A DNA stretch of 8,936 bases from the NCBI GenBank assembly GCA_033720975.1, contig JAWWBL010000065.1, positions 1-8,936 on the forward strand, written 5' to 3'. The stretch is from JAWWBL01 sp033720975. GTDB taxonomy: Bacteria > Actinomycetota > Acidimicrobiia > Spongiisociales > ZC4RG35. A model generated the notes under the pieces. The model ran no database searches. It was given only the letters and a program-made list of their open reading frames with translations, and was not told where the DNA came from. The position numbers were made by a program, and so were the translations under genes. Positions within the stretch are counted from its first letter, which is position 1; the number at the start of each line of letters is the position of its first letter. Below are positions 1 to 5,367 of this stretch, piece after piece.

Positions 1-491
1 CCGTCGCGGACAAATGGGGCGACATCCACGCCTTGGTTTCCCTCGTAGGAGGCTGGGCCGGCGGACGGGACATCGAGGAGACCGATGATGTCCGCTTCGA
101 GCGGATGCTCGACCTGAATCTGCGATCAGCCTTTTATGCCGTGCGCGCAGCCGTGCCCTATCTGAAGGAGGCAGGCTGGGGAAGAATCGTCCTCGTGGGC
201 AGCCGTGGTGCTGTGGACTACCCGGACGGTCAGGCGGCCTTCAACATCGCCAAAGCCGGGGTTGTTGCTCTCGGCAAGAGCGTCGCGGAGGAGCTGGAAG
301 GAACGGGTGTCACTTCAAACGTTTTGATGCCGTCGGTGATCGACACCCCTGTGACCAGGAGCTCGCTGCCCTACGCCGACTATGTCAACTGGCCCACCCC
401 TGACGAGATCGCCGCGGTGGCACAGTTTTTGCTCAGCGAGGAATCGGGCGTGATGAACGGAGCCCTGGTCCCGGTCTACGGCCGGGCGTAG
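1..491 (+). CDS. Short-chain dehydrogenase/reductase, C-terminal part (5' cut by window edge)
   Basis: The reading frame is open from base 3, so about 162 residues of a classical SDR (NAD(P)-dependent Rossmann oxidoreductase) are visible; the TTG at 33 is internal, not the start. The N-terminal cofactor-binding TGxxxGxG part lies outside the window. Numbering from the TTG at 33, the structural Asn is in LDLNLRS (N29), the catalytic Ser is in VLVGSRG (S57) and the Lys is in FNIAKAG (K74). The usual catalytic Tyr of YxxxK is Phe (F70, codon TTC at 240-242). The NNAG element is also diverged (LVSLVGGWAGG). The C-terminal part (PSVIDTPV, then EIAAVAQFLLSEESG and GALVPVYG) is typical of SDRs that end in a short 'VPVYG' strand. 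The substrate cannot be assigned. The gene converges on the DUF2332 gene and overlaps its 3' end by 16 bp. Family assignment is secure; normal oxidoreductase activity is doubtful because of the Tyr loss. Confidence 0.9.
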   Translation, partial: VADKWGDIHALVSLVGGWAGGRDIEETDDVRFERMLDLNLRSAFYAVRAAVPYLKEAGWGRIVLVGSRGAVDYPDGQAAFNIAKAGVVALGKSVAEELEGTGVTSNVLMPSVIDTPVTRSSLPYADYVNWPTPDEIAAVAQFLLSEESGVMNGALVPVYGRA

Positions 492-1477
492 AGCTCTACC
501 CATTCGCCGTGGTGCTGCATCCTTCCCATGTTGCGCCATCCGTCGCCGGTCTCGGTCCGTAGCGCGGCCGAAGCGTCCGAGGCGAGGGGCTCCAAGGAAA
601 CGCGAGCGACCTGCCGGCTGGCACGCTGGGCATCAACGATATCGTCGATTTGGCGGCGATCTCCCTCGGGAAACTGGTTGAGCGAGAACGAGTCCATCAC
701 CACAACCGGCTCACCGGCGGGAAGCGCCATCATCGCCGGCTCGAGAGTGTCTGTGGCATCTCCCGCCACCAGCTCGATGTCGAGTTGGCCGGCCACTTCC
801 AGTGCTGCTTTGAGTCGAAGGCGCCTGTCTTCGTGCTCGGGCCAGATCAACGCCTCCAGCCACTTGCGGTCACCGGCACCAGTGGGGTTCACCGGGTGCA
901 GATCGAGCCCGGTACGACTGAGGACTGCGATCTCTCTCAACTCGGGAAGACGGCCGCGCGACTCGGTCGTCAGATTCACCCCTTCGGTCGGGCCCCAACT
1001 CAGGTCACCCCATTTGTAGTGGTATCGGTCCAGTGCCAGGTTGAGACCGGCGCTGGCGCCTATCTCGATGAGATGGAATCGGTCCAGCCCAACTGACATC
1101 ACTCCTGGCAACAACGCGACGCACCGGCGGCACTCGTTGGTCTGGGTGAACCGCGTGTTGCCAATCTCGACGATCTCGTCCTCGTTGGTGAGCACGAAGT
1201 CACGGAAGGGCCCGCCCGCCTCGCGCGGCGGGCGCGGCTCGGGGACGAGGCTCCGGTAGAACTCGCCAAGACGGTCCTGGGCGCCACCCAGGAGCAGATA
1301 GTGGACTGCCCCGAACAGAAGGTTGGGCGGCGGATGATGCCCGATCCGGTTGATGACCCTCATGAGATCAGCGTCGCCGGCGATCACTTCGACGAGGTGG
1401 TGATAGAGAGGTGAGGTCTCGGCGTGAAGTCGCCACCCGCTCAGGTAATCCGGAGTGACCGGAGGGTCGGCGGTCAC
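476..1477 (-). CDS. DUF2332 family protein
   Basis: This is a 333-residue protein of unknown function recognised as DUF2332 (PF10094), a family common in actinobacteria. Hallmarks are EIGNTRFTQTNECRRC (about residues 104-119), LIEIGASAGLNLALDRY (about 136-152), LEALIWPEHEDRRLRL (about 207-222) and VVVMDSFSLNQFP (about 258-270). The GASAGLN glycine-rich turn after a hydrophobic strand ending in Glu resembles motif I of SAM-dependent methyltransferases, so a Rossmann-like nucleotide-binding fold is plausible, but this is inference. The frame stays open upstream to 1648; I chose GTG at 1477-1475 because it overlaps the stop of the RNase HI gene (ATGTGA, sharing GTGA), and because the 57 extra residues are low-complexity, Arg-rich sequence antisense-like in character and lie inside the RNase HI coding region. 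Translation is probably coupled to RNase HI. It is the last gene of the leftward cluster. No signal peptide or membrane segment is seen. Confidence 0.88.
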   Translation of the reverse strand: MTADPPVTPDYLSGWRLHAETSPLYHHLVEVIAGDADLMRVINRIGHHPPPNLLFGAVHYLLLGGAQDRLGEFYRSLVPEPRPPREAGGPFRDFVLTNEDEIVEIGNTRFTQTNECRRCVALLPGVMSVGLDRFHLIEIGASAGLNLALDRYHYKWGDLSWGPTEGVNLTTESRGRLPELREIAVLSRTGLDLHPVNPTGAGDRKWLEALIWPEHEDRRLRLKAALEVAGQLDIELVAGDATDTLEPAMMALPAGEPVVVMDSFSLNQFPEGDRRQIDDIVDAQRASRQVARVSLEPLASDASAALRTETGDGWRNMGRMQHHGEWVELYARP

Positions 1478-2100
1478 ATCTCGGCGCGGCGATACGCCGT
1501 GGCCAACGAGTCGGCGTACTCGTTCCAGCGATAGCCGCTGTGAGCTGGTATCCAGCGGATCGAGACCTCGGGCTTGCTCGTGGCGAGGTGGTACGCCTCC
1601 TTGACCAGCTCGAGGTTGGCTATGGGCCCTGGAGACTTCTTCTTCCATCCGTTCGCCTTCCAGCCTTCAGCCCATTTGGTGATGATGTTGACCACCAGCT
1701 GGGAGTCTGTGTACAGGGTCACTTCGGTCTTGGGTGGGACCATGTCGAGGCCGGCGATGAGCGCCCTCAACTCCATTCGGTTGTTCGTCGTGTGAGCCTC
1801 GTACCCGGAGTCCTCGGCAACCACCTCGCCGTCGACTACCAGCACCGCTCCCCATCCCCCGGGCCCTGGGTTGCCTTCTGAGGCGCCGTCGGTGAACACG
1901 CCTGTTTCGGGGCCGTCCGTGTAGGTGGCCAGCACTTCGGCGAGTGTCATGTCTCGGTTCTTCGTCGCCGAGGGGGTCGTTGACTTGGGTTTGGTGTCGT
2001 TACGGCAATCGAGGCACTGCCTCGGGGTCCAACCGGGGTACCGCTCGAGGATGTCCTGACGAACGGAGAACTCCTGGTGGCAGGTCTCGCACGTGAACAT
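1474..2100 (-). CDS. rnhA: Ribonuclease HI with N-terminal zinc ribbon
   Basis: This 208-residue protein is predicted to cleave the RNA strand of RNA-DNA hybrids, clearing R-loops and replication primers in the cytoplasm. Residues 1-35 carry four cysteines (C4, C7, C29, C32, in CETC and CLDC), a zinc-ribbon layout. A Ser/Thr/Lys-rich linker follows. The RNase H domain spans about 66-205: FTDGASEGNPGPGGWG holds D71, MELRALIAG holds E110, LYTDSQLV holds D132, and AHSGYRWNEYAD holds H187 and D197. These match E. coli D10, E48, D70, H124 and D134, so the active site is complete. The insert WAEGWKANGWKKK is the basic, Trp-rich hybrid-binding region (basic protrusion). The frame is open upstream to 2229, but that would overlap the methyltransferase by 124 bp and adds no recognisable domain; ATG at 2100 lies 5 bp after the methyltransferase stop and starts directly at the zinc ribbon. 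The Shine-Dalgarno match is weak, consistent with coupling. Confidence 0.93.
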   Translation of the reverse strand: MFTCETCHQEFSVRQDILERYPGWTPRQCLDCRNDTKPKSTTPSATKNRDMTLAEVLATYTDGPETGVFTDGASEGNPGPGGWGAVLVVDGEVVAEDSGYEAHTTNNRMELRALIAGLDMVPPKTEVTLYTDSQLVVNIITKWAEGWKANGWKKKSPGPIANLELVKEAYHLATSKPEVSIRWIPAHSGYRWNEYADSLATAYRRAEM

Positions 2101-2105
2101 GGTGC

Positions 2106-2687
2106 TCAGGCCTTCTCGAACACCGAGAGGAACTGCGGCGATTTGACCAGGTTGAACTCCCGGTGTTTCTCGACCAAGCCAAGGGGCTCGGCCATCCGTC
2201 GCAGCTTCGATGGCCAAAGCTTGTGGCAATGAACCTGGCGCGCCTTGAACGGCGTCCCGTGGAGGATTATCGACGTGGGTATTGCAAACATCCCCTTGAT
2301 CGGCTCTGCGGGATAGATGTAGAGGGCGGAGCCGCCCGGTTTGAGGACGCGGGCCATCTCGGACATTGCCTCGTCGAGAGGAGGAATGTGCTCGATGGCG
2401 TGGATCGAAACGATGGCGTCGAAAGAGCTGTCCTCATACTGGAGGTCTTCGGCGCGCATGTGAACCACTAGATCGGAGTTCGCCACAGCGGGCGCCTCCA
2501 CGTTGGCGTCGACCCCGACTGCGTCGATCCCGCGTTCGGCCAGTCGTTTCACCAGGTGTCCCTGCCCGCACCCGACCTCGAGCACACGGTCGCCGGCTTC
2601 GAGTTCGAGCAGACGGTCGACCTTGCGCAGATGGGCAGGATCCCAGCGGTTGACCAAGGCGTAGCGACGTGAGTGGTATTCAGTCAT
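2106..2687 (-). CDS. Class I SAM-dependent methyltransferase
   Basis: This 193-residue cytoplasmic protein has a Methyltransf_11-type Rossmann fold. Motif I is VLEVGCGQG (residues 35-43), the acidic residue that binds the SAM ribose is D60 in VGVDAN, the mid-motif is FDAIVSIHAIEHI (89-101), and the post-motif is VLKPGGSALYIYP (114-126). The region after the core (about 127-193) contains a basic, His-rich patch (ARQVHCHKLWPSKLRR). The substrate is unknown; ubiE-like small-molecule methylases share the same core, but no substrate-specific motif is visible. ATG at 2687 lies 11 bp after the stop of the histidine-phosphatase gene, and its own stop is 5 bp before the RNase HI start, so it sits inside an operon. 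The ribosome-binding site is weak. Confidence 0.88.
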   Translation of the reverse strand: MTEYHSRRYALVNRWDPAHLRKVDRLLELEAGDRVLEVGCGQGHLVKRLAERGIDAVGVDANVEAPAVANSDLVVHMRAEDLQYEDSSFDAIVSIHAIEHIPPLDEAMSEMARVLKPGGSALYIYPAEPIKGMFAIPTSIILHGTPFKARQVHCHKLWPSKLRRMAEPLGLVEKHREFNLVKSPQFLSVFEKA

Positions 2688-2698
2688 TGGGGCGTGAG

Positions 2699-4000
2699 CT
2701 ATTGAAGCGTCTCGAGGTGTGGAGCGACGCCGTAGTCGAGTATCTCTGGGCCGGCTTTGGTCAAGGCCACGTGCGTCACGGAAGTGTTGGAGGGCGTGAA
2801 CAGTGACTCTCCGTATGTCTCCTCCGTGTCGGTGATGCTCGAGACGTACGAGCGGATCGCTCCTCCATGGGCAACGACCACGGTTGGGGCTCCAGGGGCT
2901 TTCTCAACCCCATCCAACGCCTTGGTGAACCGGACCGTGAGCTCACCCCAGCTCTCGCCGGTGATTCCACGGCGCAGGTCGACACCGTGCTTGTAGATGC
3001 GCTCCATCACCGCAGGCCATCCTTCGATTATCTGCTCAGTGGTCAGCCCCTCCCATTCGCCCATCTCGATCTCCTCGAGGCCCGTCACGGGAACGACACC
3101 GTTGGAGGCGATGTGGCGCGCAGTGGAGATCGCCCTCTTCAGCGGGGACGAGTAAACGGTTTCCTTCGTCCCGTACCAGCCACGCAAAGCCTCGGCCTGG
3201 CGAAATCCGAACTCGTCGAGATCCCAGTCACCGTGGCCCTGCCATCTCCGCTCGACATTGGCGCGGGTCCTGCCATGTCGGACCAGGGCAAGGACAGGTG
3301 TGCCCTCGTCCAGGTGTTGTCGAACAGGCTTCGAACCGGAGCCCAGATGTCCAACGTCATTGAACGAAGCCAGGCGATATCTGTCGAACTGGCGCACGAT
3401 CCTCGTGATCGCGGTATTTTGCGTGAACGCATGGACTCTTCTCGCGTCGCCCTTCAAGTGACGGCGAATCACTGCCTGGAGAAAGCCGCCATGAGTCACG
3501 ACCGCCGCCCGCTCACCGTCGTTGAGGGCCTCGAACAGCCTGTCGACAGCCGACAGGGCTCGCTTGCGTGCCTGTTCGAGGGTCTCGCCCGTGCCACCCA
3601 TGGGGAGGGTGCCAGTAGACACAGCCTCCCTCAGCTCCTCGCCGTACTTCGACCGAACGTCGTCGAAGGGCATCCCCTCCCACTTACCCAGGTCGATCTC
3701 AACGAACTCGTCATCGACTATCACCGCGTCGGCGAAGGCTTCAGCGGTGCGACGCGCTCTGGTCAATGACGAGCTGACGACCACGTCGAAGTGTTGACGG
3801 GACAGGCGTTGCCCAAGCGCTTCAAGGCTCTCCTCACCGGCTTCACTGAGCGGACCGTCCATACGCCCGTTCCAAATCCCATCGCGGTTCGCCTGCGACT
3901 CGGCATGGCGAACGAAGACGATCTCCTTGGTGGAGGTAGCGGCGCGGAACGGAATCGTCATCGGTTCGGAGGTTAAGGGAGGTCTGTTGCGTACTGGCAT
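2699..4000 (-). CDS. Tandem histidine-phosphatase (phosphoglycerate-mutase-like) protein, two complete domains
   Basis: This 433-residue protein carries two consecutive histidine phosphatase (PGAM/CobC-like) domains. Domain 1 (about 26-215) has the phospho-accepting His in FVRHAES (R31, H32), R81 in SSLTRARRTAE, the acid Glu E101 in EIDLGKWEG and the second His in VVTHGG (H170). Domain 2 (about 235-430) repeats this order: LVRHGRT (R241, H242), R289 in SSPLKRA, E310 in EIEMGEWEG and VVAHGG (H378). All catalytic residues are kept in both halves, so two active sites are predicted. Such enzymes dephosphorylate small phosphate esters; the substrate cannot be read from sequence (alpha-ribazole phosphate, a sugar phosphate or 3-phosphoglycerate are all possible). 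A single domain is usually about 200 residues, so the length fits a duplication. The start may be ATG 4000 (AGG five bases upstream) or ATG 3961 (residue 14); both sites are weak. It is probably the first gene of the downstream four-gene unit. Confidence 0.9.
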   Translation of the reverse strand: MPVRNRPPLTSEPMTIPFRAATSTKEIVFVRHAESQANRDGIWNGRMDGPLSEAGEESLEALGQRLSRQHFDVVVSSSLTRARRTAEAFADAVIVDDEFVEIDLGKWEGMPFDDVRSKYGEELREAVSTGTLPMGGTGETLEQARKRALSAVDRLFEALNDGERAAVVTHGGFLQAVIRRHLKGDARRVHAFTQNTAITRIVRQFDRYRLASFNDVGHLGSGSKPVRQHLDEGTPVLALVRHGRTRANVERRWQGHGDWDLDEFGFRQAEALRGWYGTKETVYSSPLKRAISTARHIASNGVVPVTGLEEIEMGEWEGLTTEQIIEGWPAVMERIYKHGVDLRRGITGESWGELTVRFTKALDGVEKAPGAPTVVVAHGGAIRSYVSSITDTEETYGESLFTPSNTSVTHVALTKAGPEILDYGVAPHLETLQ

Positions 4001-4056
4001 TTGGGCCTGACGCGAAGGCGCGGGGCAAGGTTGCTATTCCGCCGGGCTGCTCACCA

Positions 4057-4866
4057 TCAGCCTCTGAGTGTCAGCTGCTCGAGTGCGGACATGCTGACAT
4101 GATCGGCTGGCAGGAGAGTCTCCAGCCTTAGCTCCTCGAGCGTCACGTCGAAGGCTGATCCGATGGTAGAGATCATGGTGAAGAACGACCCTTTGAACCC
4201 CGGTGTGTCGAAGGTGATCGGAACGACCAGGTCCGCGCTCTCACGCCGGGGCGGGGAAGCGCTGAGTTCCGCGACCCCAGGGTAGGCGAGCACCTCATCC
4301 AGCAGCTCGGAAAGGGCCTTGTCGCCGGGCCGATGAGCTACCTCGTTCTTCAGGCGCTTCAGCAAGGCGCCCGCTGCCTCGGGCCAGTTCGACACCGACC
4401 GACGGAGCCCGTCGGGGTGCATGGTCAGTCGAATCACGTTGCCTCCGGCGGCTTCTGCCATCCGTGGTCCGGCGACCGCGGCCGTGACCGCCAGGGCGGC
4501 CTCGTTTGTCATCAGAAGGTTCCAGCGACCGTCTACGACGTAGGCAGGAAACGGGTGGGCTCGTAACACGGTGTCGAGCACCTGGCGGACCTCATCCATT
4601 GAGTCCTCGTCGAGGGAGCGCTCCCCGTAGATGGAGGCATAACCGGCCGCGTTGAGCATCGTGTTCCGATCGCGGAGAGGCAGCTCGAGCTGGTCAGAAA
4701 GGTGGACAACCATCTCTCGGCTCGGCTGGGAACGGCCGGTCTCGAGAAAGCTGAGGTAACGCTGAGACACCCCTGACACAGCGCTCAAGTCGAGTTGGCT
4801 CAGTCGCCTGGCCGTTCTCCACGTGCGTAGTTGATCGGCGAAAGACGAGCTCACTGAGCCAATCAT
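4057..4866 (-). CDS. XRE-family transcriptional regulator with MmyB-type ligand-binding domain
   Basis: This 269-residue DNA-binding regulator has an N-terminal Cro/C1-type helix-turn-helix (about residues 10-67; LSQLDLSAVSGVSQRYLSFLE contains the two helices) followed by LNAAGYA, the usual junction of this family. Residues about 98-262 match the MmyB-like ligand-binding domain (PF17765): HPFPAYVVDGRWNLLMTNEAA and NVIRLTMHPDGLRRSVSNW are its hallmarks, and its C-terminal part has FDTPGFKG, STIGSAFDVTLEELRLETLLPAD. The domain is PAS-like and in a structurally studied relative is thought to bind a small hydrophobic ligand; the ligand here is unknown. ATG at 4866 is preceded by AGGGGG four bases upstream (4876-4871). 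It is divergent from the small membrane protein, with a palindrome between them that is the obvious candidate operator. It sits 56 bp upstream of the histidine-phosphatase gene in the same direction, so read-through is possible. Confidence 0.92.
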   Translation of the reverse strand: MIGSVSSSFADQLRTWRTARRLSQLDLSAVSGVSQRYLSFLETGRSQPSREMVVHLSDQLELPLRDRNTMLNAAGYASIYGERSLDEDSMDEVRQVLDTVLRAHPFPAYVVDGRWNLLMTNEAALAVTAAVAGPRMAEAAGGNVIRLTMHPDGLRRSVSNWPEAAGALLKRLKNEVAHRPGDKALSELLDEVLAYPGVAELSASPPRRESADLVVPITFDTPGFKGSFFTMISTIGSAFDVTLEELRLETLLPADHVSMSALEQLTLRG

Positions 4867-4889
4867 ATGGCCCCCTGCTAGCCGTTTCT

Positions 4890-4906
4890 ATTACCCAATA
4901 GGTAAT
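4890..4906. promoter_or_regulatory. Candidate operator: 17-bp interrupted palindrome in the divergent promoter region
   Basis: ATTACCCAATAGGTAAT has perfect 6-bp arms (ATTACC at 4890-4895, GGTAAT at 4901-4906) around a 5-base centre. It is AT-rich in a GC-rich background and lies 23 bp from the regulator start and 47 bp from the membrane-protein start. Arm length and dyad symmetry suit a dimeric helix-turn-helix protein, so autoregulation by the adjacent XRE/MmyB protein and control of the divergent gene is the natural inference. No clear -35/-10 pair could be placed on either strand. Binding is not shown by sequence. Confidence 0.6.
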
Positions 4907-4931
4907 TGCTTTCACGACATCGTCGCAGGAT

Positions 4932-4946
4932 CCTCCTCACAGGAGG
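4932..4946 (+). promoter_or_regulatory. Possible Shine-Dalgarno-sequestering hairpin in the leader of the membrane-protein gene
   Basis: CCTCCTCACAGGAGG is a perfect inverted repeat: CCTCCT (4932-4937), loop CAC, AGGAGG (4941-4946). The right arm is the full Shine-Dalgarno sequence of the gene starting at 4954, so in mRNA the stem would mask the ribosome-binding site. An alternative pairing of AGGA (4927-4930) with TCCT (4934-4937) would compete and release it. With only six pairs and a three-base loop, the structure is marginal and may simply melt. It is functional only if the transcript starts upstream of about 4927. Confidence 0.4.
4941..4946 (+). promoter_or_regulatory. Strong ribosome-binding site (AGGAGG) fixing the start at 4954
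   Basis: AGGAGG is a perfect match to the anti-Shine-Dalgarno sequence, seven bases before ATG 4954. It is the strongest such site in the window, where most other starts have weak or coupled sites, and it makes the start of the small membrane protein unambiguous. Confidence 0.85.
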
Positions 4947-4953
4947 TTGAGAA

Positions 4954-5358
4954 ATGCATGAATCCAAGAGCCACACCAATCGTCTCCGATCGCTGATCCG
5001 GGCCAATGGGGTCTTCTCCATCACGAGCGGCCTCATCCTGGCCGTGGGCAGCCCACTGCTCGACATGTGGTTGGGCGTCGATGTTCCATGGCTACTCGCA
5101 ATCGGCGTGGCACTCGTCGGCTACGGCTTGTCGCTCTACTCGTCGGCGGGACGGGACGAGACACTCGTCCGTCTCGGACGGTTTGCCACAGTGGCCGACA
5201 TCGGATGGGTGCTCGGTGCAGCGGCGCTGATCTCCCTGACCGACGCACTGACACCGGGAGGTGAGATCGCTCTCGCCGCGGTATCCGCTGTGGTCCTCGG
5301 GTTTGCCGTGCTCCAGGCCCGGGCCCTGCCCGCGGCATCCGCACCGGCGGCCCAGTGA
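4954..5358 (+). CDS. Small integral membrane protein with four predicted helices, function unknown
   Basis: This 134-residue protein is dominated by hydrophobic segments: about residues 17-40, 44-62, 77-97 and 104-121. A basic N-terminus (KSHTNRLRSLIRANG) precedes helix 1, and a short charged loop (GRDETLVRLGR) joins helices 2 and 3, suggesting a cytoplasmic N-terminus and cytoplasmic loop by the positive-inside rule. The second and third segments contain PWLLAIGVALVGYGLSLY and ADIGWVLGAAAL. I do not recognise a named family; it resembles small uncharacterised actinobacterial membrane proteins rather than a transporter, which would be larger. The C-terminus is Ala/Pro-rich and soluble. The start is supported by AGGAGG seven bases upstream. 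The gene is divergent from the XRE/MmyB regulator and likely its target. Its stop is only 9 bp from the convergent hppA stop, leaving no room for a terminator in the gap. Confidence 0.82.
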   Translation: MHESKSHTNRLRSLIRANGVFSITSGLILAVGSPLLDMWLGVDVPWLLAIGVALVGYGLSLYSSAGRDETLVRLGRFATVADIGWVLGAAALISLTDALTPGGEIALAAVSAVVLGFAVLQARALPAASAPAAQ

Positions 5359-5367
5359 GAAACCCGA

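Noticed and set aside
1478..1648. N-terminal extension of the DUF2332 frame up to 1648
   Set aside because: These 57 residues lie inside the RNase HI gene, are Arg/Gly/Pro-rich and do not resemble the family; the GTG at 1477 gives the expected length.
2101..2229. N-terminal extension of the RNase HI frame up to 2229
   Set aside because: It overlaps the methyltransferase coding sequence and adds no domain; ATG 2100 starts exactly at the zinc ribbon.
2867..3769. 300-codon plus-strand open frame opposite the histidine-phosphatase gene
   Set aside because: It is an antisense shadow; the minus-strand protein has all motifs of two phosphatase domains, and this frame shows none.
4927..4934. AGGATCCT palindrome in the divergent region
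   Set aside because: An 8-bp self-complementary site is expected by chance; kept only as the possible alternative partner in the leader hairpin.
5359..5367. Possible terminator between the membrane-protein gene and hppA
   Set aside because: Only 9 bp separate the stops, and no hairpin with a T-run is visible there.
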